Origin: Roseburia zhanii
GTDB lineage: Bacteria > Bacillota > Clostridia > Lachnospirales > Lachnospiraceae
NCBI RefSeq assembly: GCF_014287635.1
Contig: NZ_JACOPH010000001.1
Coordinates: 372,001 to 436,000, forward strand
Direction: 5' to 3'
Length of the DNA: 64,000 nucleotides
In this document: positions 24,667 to 33,840 of the stretch, piece by piece
Layout of the letters: the number at the start of each line of letters is the position of its first letter
Numbering within the stretch: the stretch's first letter is position 1
Position numbers and translations under genes: made by a program
The notes under the pieces: model-generated
What the model was told of the DNA's origin: nothing
Databases searched by the model: none
Seen by the model: the letters and a program-made list of their open reading frames with translations, nothing else

Positions 24667-25256
24667 TACATATGGAGATTGGTGCAACAAAAGCAGTTCA
24701 AGATCGACTAAAAACAACAAAGATTGAAGAAAGCAAAGGTGCTTCACTTGTGTTCTGCTGGGACACACATTTGACGAAAATAAAAGGAAGAAATGTCTTG
24801 TTTATTGTGAATGTCAGTAATCGTTATACAATAGCAATGACAGATATTGAACCAAGAAACTGGAATTACTATACAATGTATATCCGCAGTGTGATTCATG
24901 GCGTGATGCAGGAAATGGGATATTCCGAGGAACAGATAGGGCAGTATTTTAAAATGTCAGGCGATACAACTGTAACAAAAACTCATGGTAGGAAATCGGT
25001 TGGTGGCATTAACAGAATGGTAATGGATGCACAGTATTTTGGTAAGAAGCTGGAGAAAGAAGCAAAGTATCAATGGGAATTTAGTGAGCATCTGAACAGA
25101 GATATCTGCCAGCCAGAGGGATTTGATGCGTATGGATATCCGAGTGAACTTTTTAAATTAGACATGGAACGACTAGGGATTGCTGCTAAGAGAAAGCCAG
25201 CAAAGGTAATTGATTTCGCTCAGTACATAGAAAACAATCGTGGTACTAACGATTAG
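24663..25256 (+). CDS. DUF6933-like protein
   Basis: 197 aa from ATG 24663, overlapping the broken upstream gene; ATG 24672 (MEIGATKAVQDRLK) is an alternative start. Family-like features: ATKAVQDRLK near the N-terminus, FCWDTHLTKIKGRNVLFIVNVSNRY in the middle, and VTKTHGRKSVGGINRM. The C-terminal ~50 residues are less conserved. Such proteins sit beside small helical proteins on accessory elements; biochemical role unknown. The AGTCTCA arrays upstream probably control this pair. Confidence 0.7.
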   Translation: MIHMEIGATKAVQDRLKTTKIEESKGASLVFCWDTHLTKIKGRNVLFIVNVSNRYTIAMTDIEPRNWNYYTMYIRSVIHGVMQEMGYSEEQIGQYFKMSGDTTVTKTHGRKSVGGINRMVMDAQYFGKKLEKEAKYQWEFSEHLNRDICQPEGFDAYGYPSELFKLDMERLGIAAKRKPAKVIDFAQYIENNRGTND

Positions 25257-25269
25257 TACCACAAAATTT
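25240..25269 (+). terminator. Terminator overlapping the DUF6933-like stop codon
   Basis: Perfect 10-bp stem GTGGTACTAA (25240-25249) and TTAGTACCAC (25253-25262), then an A/T run ending in TTTTT. The stem contains the TGGTACT word that recurs downstream, so it may double as a protein-binding dyad. Confidence 0.55.
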
Positions 25270-25401
25270 TTCCTTGCAGAAATATCGCTTGGAGATTATA
25301 ATTTCCATAGGTGGACTTGCAAACCGACAGAAATTTATTCTGTGAATAGTAAACAAACCTGCAAGCCACCGGAACTACACACAATAATGACAATATAGCA
25401 A

Positions 25402-25733
25402 TGGTACTGGATTGGTACTAAAAATATGTGAAACGAAGAATAACGTGTGGAAAAAGTATGAGTTATCAATACAAAGCGGTATAGATAACTGCACTGAAAT
25501 AATCAAAATCAAACCAGACTTTGCGAGTTTGAGTAGTAAACAGAGCTTCATAAATGGCGTAAACAAGCCATTTATGGGGCTTTTTCAAAAATCAAGGTAC
25601 TGGTTATTACCTACTTACGTTTGAATAATTTTCAAAAGCTCGCAAAGCCTAGTAAAATGGGCATTTGCAAGCTAGTTTTTTGCCTTGTGGTACTAAAATG
25701 GTATAGTGGCTCAGTTGTCACGACATTGGTACT
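25402..25733 (+). repeat. TGGTACT word repeats, two pairs 11 bp apart
   Basis: TGGTACT occurs at 25402, 25413, 25688 and 25727; near matches are TGGTATA at 25699 and AGGTACT at 25595. The pairs 25402/25413 and 25688/25699 are spaced exactly one helical turn. Together with the palindrome at 25240-25262 this looks like a third operator family of the island or remnants of one. Confidence 0.45.
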
Positions 25734-25766
25734 GAAAATAGACATTGAAGTATGTTTTTATCATGA

Positions 25767-26254
25767 AACCAACTTGCCCTTGGCAGGTTAGTTCGCTTAA
25801 AGGATGAACTTCACGGATTCAGGTATTATATTGCATTTGATTATGTGGTTGATAATCAGGATATTCGTAACAAGTATCGTATGTTGAAATCAACAGCAGA
25901 TAAGGCAGAAGGGAAGATTATAATTTTGGATATGATTTGTTTTGAATATCTGATTCTGGCTTTTGATAAGCTGGTGGCATGGACAGTTTAGACTTTTGTG
26001 CCGAAGGATAAGCTAATAGACGGGGAACTGGCAATGGATGACAAAGTCAATTTTCTGATACAGGCGGTCTGTGGAGGGGAATCCTATGTACTGTTTGGTG
26101 AGATGGTTCAAATCGGAGTACCAGCGGCGGATGTGTTTATCGATCAACAGGAGTAGCTGCATACTATTCTCAAGAATGTGCGTACTGCAAAATATAGAGT
26201 GACAGATTTTGTTTATGATGCAGAAAATAAGAAATTTGTCGGCAAAGATGTATG
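25767..26254 (+). pseudogene. Decayed unidentified gene with in-frame stops
   Basis: One reading frame gives protein-like sequence across ~490 bp (LKDELHGFRYYIAFDYVVDNQD..., then DDKVNFLIQAVCGGESYVLFGEM, then RVTDFVYDAENKKFVGKDV) broken by TAG at about 25989 and 26154 and ending at TGA 26252-26254. The run of sensible sequence in a constant frame indicates a formerly intact gene. I do not recognise the family. Confidence 0.5.
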
Positions 26255-26344
26255 AAATGAAGATGCAATCCATTATATCGAAACAACGGGCAGACAGGCT
26301 TTCATATCAAGAAAACGAAGAAAAAAGGAAATAATAAGGACTAA

Positions 26345-27703
26345 ATGGAAGGAAATTTAACAAGAGGACCAATCTTAAAGACGTTAACGAAACTTGCGAT
26401 ACCGATTATGGCATCGTCGTTTTTGGGAACATTATATAATATTACAGACATGGCATGGATCGGGCTGCTTGGCGCCAAGGCGGTTGCCGGAGTAGGCGTT
26501 GGAGGTATGTTTACATGGCTCTCACAGGGACTTGCCTCGATGGCAAGGATGGGCGGTCAGGTACAGGTCGCACAGTGTATCGGACGCGGAGAGAGGCAAA
26601 AGGCGCATGGATTCGCACAGACAGCGATGCAATTGGCATTATTGATGGGACTGGCTTATGGAATCATTGTGGCGCTGTCTGCCAATCCGCTGGTAGGATT
26701 TTTCCGGCTGGAGGATGCGGAAACATTGAGTGCCGCATTGGATTACATCAGGATTGCGTGCGGATTTATCGTTTTTTCGTTTTTGTCCGTAACGTTAACC
26801 GGAATATATACGGCACAGGGAGATTCCAAGACGCCGTTTGTCGCAAATCTTTTTGGTTTAGCGGCGAATATGATCCTAGATCCGGTTTTGATTCTGGGAC
26901 CGGGAGCATTTCCAAGATTTGGGGCGGCAGGAGCAGCGATGGCAACTGTTTTAGCGCAGGTAATTGTTACCGGGATCATGCTGCTGGGAATTTTCGTGCA
27001 GAAGAAGGAAAATGTGCTGAAAGGACTCCGTTTGTTCGTAAAAATTCCGCTGGAATATGTGGAGGGAATCTGTAAAATCGGAATTCCCACGGCGCTTCAG
27101 GGTATGGCGTATTGCTTTATTTCCATGATATTGACGCGTATGGTGGCCGGCTTTGGTCCGGAGGCGATTGCCACGCAGCGGGTAGGCGGTCAGATCGAAT
27201 CAATCTCATGGAATACGGCGGAAGGATTTGGCGCAGCCATGAATGCTTTTATCGGTCAGAACTATGGCGCAGGTAAAACCGAACGTGTGAAGCAGGGATA
27301 TCGGGTATCTTTATGGACTGTTGGGATATGGGGACTTTTGATCACCCTTGTGTTTGTGTGTGTTCCGACACCGATCGCAAGAGTGTTTTTCCATGAGAAG
27401 CAAGCGATTGCAACAGCGGTTGATTATTTGATCATTGTCGGATTCAGTGAAGCGTTTTTATGTGTGGAGATGATGACGGTAGGTGCGTTATCAGGACTTG
27501 GAAGGACGCGTCTGTGTAGTGGAATCAGTATTGCCTTTACATCGCTTCGCATTCCGCTTGCAATCATTTTAAGCAGCAGTGCGTTAGGAATTCTGGGAAT
27601 ATGGTGGGCGCTTACGACAACGACTATGATGAAGGGAATTATATTTACCAGTGTATTTTTACTGATCGAACGAAAGATGACAGATGCGCAGCAAGAACAA
27701 TGA
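26345..27703 (+). CDS. MATE family efflux transporter
   Basis: 452 aa, about 12 hydrophobic segments in two six-helix halves, the standard MATE length. Characteristic early motif LGTLYNITDMAWIGLLGAKAVAGVGVGG (starts near 23) and matching second-half motif with ISWNTAEGFGAAMNAFIGQNYGAGK (starts near 284). MATE proteins export drugs or metabolites using Na+ or H+ gradients. The start ATG follows a weak AAGGA. It is the first gene with backbone-like base composition, so the island boundary lies just upstream. Substrate unknown. Confidence 0.93.
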   Translation: MEGNLTRGPILKTLTKLAIPIMASSFLGTLYNITDMAWIGLLGAKAVAGVGVGGMFTWLSQGLASMARMGGQVQVAQCIGRGERQKAHGFAQTAMQLALLMGLAYGIIVALSANPLVGFFRLEDAETLSAALDYIRIACGFIVFSFLSVTLTGIYTAQGDSKTPFVANLFGLAANMILDPVLILGPGAFPRFGAAGAAMATVLAQVIVTGIMLLGIFVQKKENVLKGLRLFVKIPLEYVEGICKIGIPTALQGMAYCFISMILTRMVAGFGPEAIATQRVGGQIESISWNTAEGFGAAMNAFIGQNYGAGKTERVKQGYRVSLWTVGIWGLLITLVFVCVPTPIARVFFHEKQAIATAVDYLIIVGFSEAFLCVEMMTVGALSGLGRTRLCSGISIAFTSLRIPLAIILSSSALGILGIWWALTTTTMMKGIIFTSVFLLIERKMTDAQQEQ

Positions 27704-27980
27704 CTGTTGTACATCCATTGATAAAAGCCGCAGGTTTTTATCTGAACAGACAGGTGGAAAACTCAATATATCCAAGGGCATGAGGGCGTAAAAGGTCAAG
27801 TATCGATTATCTCTGTCAATGCATGAGCATGCTGATTATGATGCGACGAGATGAAAATATAAATATATTCGACAGAGCAGCTGAAATATTTAGGTAAGAA
27901 AAATCGATGGTTTGACTGAAATAAGTCTATACCATCGGTTTCTTCGTTACAAGCTGATGCGCGAACTGTAATATGTGAAG

Positions 27981-28124
27981 GTTACTGTACAGACGCAAGC
28001 TTGACACCTGCTGTCAAGCTATGTGCCAATCATGAAATTGTGCCGGATTACAGCCCCATGCATCGAAGATGCATTTGAAATGGGCTGTAATCGTTACTGT
28101 AGCACCGTAGGTGTGTACAGTAAC
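27981..28124. mobile_element. 144-bp MITE-like element with 8-bp target duplication
   Basis: Perfect 11-bp terminal inverted repeats GTTACTGTACA (27981-27991) and TGTACAGTAAC (28114-28124), flanked on both sides by ATGTGAAG (27973-27980 and 28125-28132). Internal hairpins: GCTTGAC/GTCAAGC (27999-28019) and ATTACAGCCC/GGGCTGTAAT (28047-28091). It has no coding capacity and would be mobilised in trans. The 8-bp duplication and GT-ends would fit an IS66-like transposase; this is inference. Its ends resemble those of the element at 36521. Confidence 0.8.
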
Positions 28125-28163
28125 ATGTGAAGTTTGAGTAATAACATTTATTTATGTTGGGTA

Positions 28164-28193
28164 TTGAATGTATTGAATAAAATACAGTATAAT
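28164..28193 (+). promoter_or_regulatory. Candidate promoter of the surface protein gene
   Basis: TTGAAT (28164-28169), 18-bp spacer, TATAAT (28188-28193), with a 165-nt untranslated leader before ATG 28358. Confidence 0.45.
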
Positions 28194-28357
28194 ATCCATA
28201 GGTGTTGATCATTTTATACGGATGATTGTGCTGTGGTGGTTCAATGATGCTGTTTATTTACAAGGTAACGCTTTTTTGCTCAAGAAATTAAGATTTCGTT
28301 GAAAAGAGAGGCAGTTGATTTGACAGACACTATCTGCAGATTACAAGGAGGAAAGGT

Positions 28358-30454
28358 ATGAAGAAAATCAGACAATATATCAGCATATTTCTAGCACTTG
28401 CGGTAACACTTACATGTTTTACTGATATCAGCGTGTACGCACAGACAGAGAAGCCACTCGGTTAGGCAGCAACGTCGGATTCCGGGACGATAAGGACACC
28501 GCCGATAGACAGAAGTTTTAGGGTTTCTGTAACAGAAGGGCTGAAATCAACCAACATATCAAAATATGCATATAAAAAATGGACGCATGGTATCATATCT
28601 TATTTAGAAGAAACCGAAGAAGGCGGCTATCGTCGTATTGAGGCAGCTGATGATAAAGTTTATATTGAAACATACAGTGTAGATTATAAGCTGCTTTCTA
28701 CGAAAACGATTGATTTTGAATTAAAAAAGTTTGGTGGCTATTACAAAGGAGAAAATGCTCGTTATATCGTATATGGACAGCCTAACTATGGGGAAGATGA
28801 TAAAAAAGAAGTAGTACGTGTTGTAAAATATGATGATGAATGGAATAAACTCGGGCAGTGCAGTATCACCGCCGGAAATTTAACCTTGGGTGTATATGAT
28901 CCTTTTGAAAATGGTGCTGTGCGTATGACAGAGAATGAAGGCATTCTGTATATCCATACCTCGCGTCTGCTCTACTGGGATCAGTCGAAGGATCCGGGTA
29001 TGGTGAAACACCATCAGGCGAATCTTACCTATGCAGTCGATGAAGAAAGTATGGAATGTGTGATGAATGCAGCAGGCGGTGACTGGGTTTCCCATTCTCT
29101 TGATCAATATATCCTTACGGATGGGGATTATATATATCGGTTAGATTTAGGTGATGGAGCTCCGAGGGCTGTTGTCGTGGCGAGAAATTCTGTTTACAAA
29201 CAGCCGGAGGATGAGCATACATGGTGGATGAGCAATGACAGGGTTTTTCTTATGCAGATGATTGGTGGTTATGGTCAAGCCTATACAGGTGTATCTTTGG
29301 GTGGCTTTGAATTGATGGGGGATACACTGCTTGTGATTGGGAATTCTGTGGTTCAGGATGCAGCAGTAACAAATGCTAATGATGAAACCACCCATAGAAA
29401 TATATTTGTCATTACGCAGGATACAAACTGGGAAACTGCCCCTCAATTTAAGTTCCTGACCAATTATACAAAAGAAGATGGTATTACAGTCAGAACGCCG
29501 CATATTGTAAAAGTGGCAGATGGATATTATATTCTGTGGGAAGAACTTTACACAGAACGTGGCAGTGAGGTTTATACAACAAGGATTGCAAAAATGACAC
29601 CGGATGGAACAATCGAGGGAAAAATCCATCGGATCAAGGCAAGACTGTCTGACTGCAAGCCGATCGTGACATCGGATAATCGTTTACTCTGGTATGTAAC
29701 TGCAAATAATAAATCACTGTTATTTTATTCACTTGATCTGAACAGGCTTGATGATTATGAATATAGCGGACCTGTTTATGCAGAGGATTTTGATATCAGA
29801 TTGTCACAGTATACCTTTAAATGCATCAACAGTAATCATATGCAGCCTTACACACCGAAAGTATCTGTATATTATAATGGGAAAAAATTAGTATACGGAG
29901 AGGACTATACTTTCGATTTTAGAGATTATTATACAGAGGGAACTGCTTATGTAGATGTCACAGGTAAAGATTATTTTATGGGAACACAAACCGTTTCATA
30001 TACGATCCTGCCGGCAGATGAAGAACCTCCATATCGGGAGCCGTCATGGTGGGGCAGCAGTTCATCGCAGAATAAAAGCCAGACCGGCAGCACATCGAAT
30101 AAGAATAAAACCGGAAATAGTTCAAGCAGTAATAAAAACAGCAGTACACAGGCTGTACAGAAACCCACAAAAGTAACCAGGGTAAAGGTTTCTAATTTAT
30201 GGGGCAGGAAGATCAAGGTATCCTGGTCCAGACAGCAGAAGATATCCGGTTATCAGATCCAGTATGCACAGAATAAGAAATTTACCAAGAGTAAAAAGAC
30301 GGTCAATGTATCAAGGGGATCGTCATTAAAAATAATAAGAGGTTTGAAGAAAAAGAAAACCTATTATGTCCGTGTGCGGGCATATGCAGCATCGGGTAAC
30401 AGCAAACTTTACAGTGCATGGAGCAAATCTGTCAAAATAAAAATAAAGAAATAA
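28358..30454 (+). pseudogene. Secreted Fn3-containing surface protein, broken by an amber codon
   Basis: ATG 28358 with AAGGAGG opens a 698-codon frame. Signal peptide: MKKIRQYISIFLALAVTLTC..., cleavage near VYA-Q. TAG at 28463-28465 (codon 36) interrupts it just after the predicted cleavage site. The frame then runs open to 30454 with no frameshift. The body contains WD/propeller-like segments with repeated YI/Y-rich strands, then a Ser/Asn/Thr linker (about 565-600) and a Lys-rich Fn3 domain ending KSVKIKIKK, as in other Lachnospiraceae surface proteins and in the PI-PLC here. No good internal start lies close after the stop, so only a fragment lacking export could be made unless the amber is suppressed. 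Binding target unknown. Confidence 0.78.
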
Positions 30455-30474
30455 ATATCACTGCAATATAGCCA

Positions 30475-30515
30475 AATAAGCGTTATCATTTTTGTGAGAA
30501 ATGATGACGCTTATT
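30475..30515 (+). terminator. Terminator after the Fn3 surface protein gene
   Basis: 16-bp stem with one mismatch (30475-30490 with 30500-30515), 9-nt loop, followed by a modest T/A stretch. Confidence 0.65.
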
Positions 30516-30518
30516 TAC

Positions 30519-30582
30519 TTGCATAAAATGCACCTGCAAACTATAATGATAGTACAACTATCACAAAGATAGTGAAACTATC
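30519..30582 (+). promoter_or_regulatory. Promoter with twin TetR-type operators
   Basis: TTGCAT (30519-30524), 17-bp spacer, TATAAT (30542-30547). Two near-identical palindromes follow: GATAGTACAACTATC (30548-30562) and GATAGTGAAACTATC (30568-30582), centred 20 bp apart, covering the transcription start. The TetR gene at 31967 in the same operon is the likely ligand-responsive repressor. Confidence 0.75.
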
Positions 30583-30608
30583 ATGTATAATTATCAGGAG
30601 GGATTTAT

Positions 30609-31964
30609 ATGAAATCATTATCGAAAGGCAGGATATGGCTGTTAGCGATGGGGCAGTTAGGATGGGCAATGCTTTCAGGTCTTATTTCGAACTGGCTGGT
30701 ATATTTTTACCAGCCGGACGAGGCAGCACAGGCAGCCGGACAGACGATATTCATTCCACAGGGGAGGGTATTGTTATCTGTATTTACGATCATTGGGGCG
30801 ATCACCGCATTAGGACGGATATTTGATGCAGTAACAGATCCGTGGATCGCATCATTATCAGATCGGTGCAAGTCTGCATCAGGACGACGGATACCATTTT
30901 TAAAATGGTCATCGTTACCGTTAGCAGTATCAACGGTTATGGTATTTTGTGCACCGGTAGGTCATATCAGCGCATGGAATGTGACATGGCTTTTGATCTT
31001 TATCTTGTGTTACTATTTAGCGATCACTGCATACTGCACACCGTTTAATGCATTGATACCGGAATTAGGACATAACCAGCAGGAACGTCTTTCCATCAGT
31101 ACTGCGATCTCACTGACATTTATCGTAGGAACGGCATTTGCATATGTGGCACCGGTTATCTGGGGAATGTTAGAACCGCAATTTGGACGTATCTTAGCTA
31201 TGCGGATCACCTTTGCGGGACTCGCAGTGATCGCATTCATCTGTATGCAGATTCCGGTTTTTGCGATCAGGGAAAAAGACTACGTACATTCACAGCCGGC
31301 AGAGGGGACTGCATTTTCTTCCCTGATAAAGACATTTAAAAACAGGGAGTTCCGACTGTTTGTGGCTTCTGATATCTTTTACTGGATCGGTCTTACGATG
31401 TTCCAGACAGGACTGCCGTTTTTTGTAACTTCTCTTTTAAAACTGCCGGAAAATATGTCTACGATCTTTTTCGTGGCAATGACAGCATTATCACTGGTAT
31501 TCTATGTGCCGGTCAACCTGCTTACAAAACGGTTAGGCAAGAAAAAATTAGTGCTGCTGGCATTTATGATCTTTGCATGTTGTTTTGGTTATACTGCTTT
31601 AATGGGAAGTGCGCTTAAGATTCCGGCAGCTGCACAGGGCTTTATCCTTGTTGCCGTTGCAGCTTTTCCAATGGCGATCTTTGGGATCCTGCCACAGGCA
31701 ATGGTAGCAGATATTTCTGAAAGTGATGCAAAGAAAACCGGAGAAAACAGGGAAGGCATGTTCTATGCGGCACGTACATTTGCCTTTAAATTAGGTCAGA
31801 GTGTATCCATGCTTTTATTTACGGCACTTGCAACAATCGGCACAAATGGCATGGGTTACCGGATCGTGGCAGCAGCTTCAAGTGCATTAGCATTGATCGG
31901 TGGCTGTATTTTGATCTTTTATAATGAGAAAAAGATCGATCAGGTGATCGCAGAAACGGAGTAA
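30609..31964 (+). CDS. MFS transporter, GPH (sugar:cation symporter) family
   Basis: 451 aa, 12 predicted membrane segments. It has the GPH-typical first loop with GRIFDAVTDPWIASLSDRCKS then GRRIPFLKW (starts near 72), the MelB/GPH signature. A role importing glycosides or a related solute by cation symport is known for the family; a few members export. Start ATG 30609 with AGGAGGG. Operon with tetR and an alpha/beta hydrolase under the twin-palindrome promoter, so the substrate may be an ester or compound sensed by TetR. Confidence 0.88.
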   Translation: MKSLSKGRIWLLAMGQLGWAMLSGLISNWLVYFYQPDEAAQAAGQTIFIPQGRVLLSVFTIIGAITALGRIFDAVTDPWIASLSDRCKSASGRRIPFLKWSSLPLAVSTVMVFCAPVGHISAWNVTWLLIFILCYYLAITAYCTPFNALIPELGHNQQERLSISTAISLTFIVGTAFAYVAPVIWGMLEPQFGRILAMRITFAGLAVIAFICMQIPVFAIREKDYVHSQPAEGTAFSSLIKTFKNREFRLFVASDIFYWIGLTMFQTGLPFFVTSLLKLPENMSTIFFVAMTALSLVFYVPVNLLTKRLGKKKLVLLAFMIFACCFGYTALMGSALKIPAAAQGFILVAVAAFPMAIFGILPQAMVADISESDAKKTGENREGMFYAARTFAFKLGQSVSMLLFTALATIGTNGMGYRIVAAASSALALIGGCILIFYNEKKIDQVIAETE

Positions 31965-31966
31965 CG

Positions 31967-32635
31967 ATGGAGTTAAAAGAAATTCGGAAAAAAGAACGGC
32001 AGACAGAAAACGAACGACGAAAAGAGCAGATGATAGATGTGGCATTTATCTGTTTTTCAAAAAAGGGCATGGAGGCAGCTTCTATTTCGGATATAGCAAA
32101 AGAGGCAGCATTTGGAGAAGCGACCGTATACCGTTATTTTTCTAATAAAGAAACGCTTGTGTTAGAATGTGGGAAAAAATTCTGGCATATGGCAGCAGAT
32201 TTTTTTGAAGCAGAAACAAATACAGAAGATTTCCGGAAAGTATCTGGAATACAGCAGGTGGAATGGGTGATGCGGGCAGCCTGCCGGTTTTATGAAAATG
32301 AGCGGGCAGCTTTCCGGCTGATCCATGATCTTGATGTATTTTTACTGTCACATCAGGTACAAAAAGAGCAGTTAAAAGAATATGAAGAAGCAGTAGATGC
32401 GTTAAGACCGTATCTGTGCGAAGCGATCGAAAAAGGAAAAGAGGATGGGAGCATTGCTAACAAAGCAGATACCTTAGAACTGTATTATACGATCACGAAT
32501 GGAATTTTTGGACTGATGCAGAAACAGGCAGCGGGAAGTCTGCTCTCAACAGATTTAAATGTAAATGAGAAACGGAAAATAGAATTATTTGTGGAATTGT
32601 TGATCGCAGGAGTGAGGGATGTTTATGGAAAATAA
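31967..32635 (+). CDS. TetR/AcrR family regulator
   Basis: 222 aa starting 2 bp after the transporter stop. N-terminal HTH: SISDIAKEAAFGEATVYRYFSNKETLV (starts near 38). The C-terminal ligand domain is helical and specific. Probably binds the GATAGT-N3-ACTATC palindromes at 30548-30582 to control its own operon. Its 3' end overlaps the hydrolase gene by 17 bp. Confidence 0.9.
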   Translation: MELKEIRKKERQTENERRKEQMIDVAFICFSKKGMEAASISDIAKEAAFGEATVYRYFSNKETLVLECGKKFWHMAADFFEAETNTEDFRKVSGIQQVEWVMRAACRFYENERAAFRLIHDLDVFLLSHQVQKEQLKEYEEAVDALRPYLCEAIEKGKEDGSIANKADTLELYYTITNGIFGLMQKQAAGSLLSTDLNVNEKRKIELFVELLIAGVRDVYGK

Positions 32636-33599
32636 AACAGAAAACGGATTTGCCGGCTGTATCAGTGAAGAAAAATACGAAGAAATGATGCAGAGGACCG
32701 TAGAACCATATTTAGGCAAGATCGTAGAAGCCGGATATGAAAATGGTCTGTATTATGAATTTTACAGACAGCAGGAGTGTAAGGCTACGATCGTGATCTG
32801 TTATGGTTATACAGAATCTTGTGTGAAATATCACGAACTGATCTATTATATGCATCAGATGGGTTATCAGGTCATCATCTGGGACGTGAGGGGGCATGGA
32901 AAGTCACTTCGAGAAACGGATGATCTTAAAATGGTGCATATCGGAGATTTTTCACAGTATGTTTCCGATATGCATCATATGATACAGAAGATTGCAGTAC
33001 CAAAAAGTCAGGGAAAACCGCTGTATTTATATGCCCATTCCATGGGTGGCTGTATCAGCACATTGTATTTAGAAGAATACCCGGGGGTTATTGCAAAAGC
33101 CGTTTTAAATGCACCGATGCTTGGGATCAACAATGGAAATATACCGGATTTTGCAGCATTGCTGCTCTGTGATCTTGCAATCTTGTTTGGAAAAAGGAGA
33201 GAAAAACTCTTTACCATGGGGGATTTTGACCCAATAGAGCCGTTTGAAACCTGTGGCTGTGATTCGAGGGCACGACACAGCTATTATCGTTCCATACGTG
33301 CAACGCATGAAGAATACCAGAACAGTTATGCAAGTTACAGCTGGGCAAGGGCGGCTGTACGTGCTGCAAGGAAAGCAGTTGCACCTAAAAATGCTGCAAA
33401 GATCAGGATACCGGTGCTCTTATTTCAGGCAGAACGGGATGCTTTTGTCAGAAATAAAGAACAGGATCAGTTTTTGTCCCACATTGCAGATGGGCATAAG
33501 GTGGTCGTGGATTCCAGACATGAGATCAGCCGGAATATCAATGAACAGTTAGAACCATATCTTAAGGAAGTGTTTGCTTTTTATGATCAGATAGGGTAA
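32619..33599 (+). CDS. Alpha/beta hydrolase (monoacylglycerol lipase-like)
   Basis: 326 aa. Serine hydrolase fold: oxyanion region near TIVICYGYTESCVKYHEL, nucleophile elbow AHSMGGC (GxSxG), late acid ERDAF and catalytic His in DSRHEISRN. No signal peptide, so cytoplasmic. Length and motifs fit the Hydrolase_4/lysophospholipase group. Co-operonic with the GPH transporter and TetR, so it may hydrolyse the imported ester. Start 32619 or ATG 32625. Confidence 0.88.
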   Translation: MFMENKTENGFAGCISEEKYEEMMQRTVEPYLGKIVEAGYENGLYYEFYRQQECKATIVICYGYTESCVKYHELIYYMHQMGYQVIIWDVRGHGKSLRETDDLKMVHIGDFSQYVSDMHHMIQKIAVPKSQGKPLYLYAHSMGGCISTLYLEEYPGVIAKAVLNAPMLGINNGNIPDFAALLLCDLAILFGKRREKLFTMGDFDPIEPFETCGCDSRARHSYYRSIRATHEEYQNSYASYSWARAAVRAARKAVAPKNAAKIRIPVLLFQAERDAFVRNKEQDQFLSHIADGHKVVVDSRHEISRNINEQLEPYLKEVFAFYDQIG

Positions 33600-33640
33600 C
33601 GGTATACTGTTATCCCATGTTATAATATGATATAATACAA

Positions 33641-33699
33641 GGGTCAGCAAGTCAGAAATCGTTCCTGCTTGCAGGATAAGAATTCTGGCTTGTTGACCC
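33641..33699. repeat. Extragenic palindromic element
   Basis: Inverted repeat GGGTCAGCAAGTCAGAA / TTCTGGCTTGTTGACCC (17 bp, two mismatches) enclosing a small CCTGC-TT-GCAGG hairpin. A further dyad GAATTGC/GCAATTC lies at about 33760-33796. The first stem could act as terminator or RNA-stability element for the preceding operon, but there is no T-run. It looks like a dispersed repeat. Confidence 0.5.
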
Positions 33700-33840
33700 G
33701 CTCACACATGAGGAAGTAGCGATTTTTCTTGGAAAATCAGCGGATTTTGAATGGGTGTAGAATTGCGTGAGCTGCATGGCAGCGGAGCAATTCGTGTTTG
33801 ATCTATCGTAAATAAAAAAATAAACAAAGGAAAATACAGT

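Larger units (their letters stand above)
25257..26344. other. Gene-poor, decayed right end of the island (1.1 kb)
   Basis: No intact gene. It contains the TGGTACT repeats, a hairpin CATAAATGGC/GCCATTTATG (about 25550-25577) followed by TTTTT that resembles a terminator, and a decayed reading frame (separate entry). The AT-rich style gives way to higher-GC coding style at the MATE gene. No tRNA or recognisable attachment site was found. Confidence 0.6.
27704..28357. other. Gene-free 654-bp region between MATE and surface protein genes
   Basis: It holds an imperfect hairpin at about 27904-27936 (CGATGGT...ACCATCG) followed by a T-rich stretch, the MITE at 27981-28124 with its target duplications, and the downstream gene's promoter. 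Nothing coding was seen. Confidence 0.6.
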
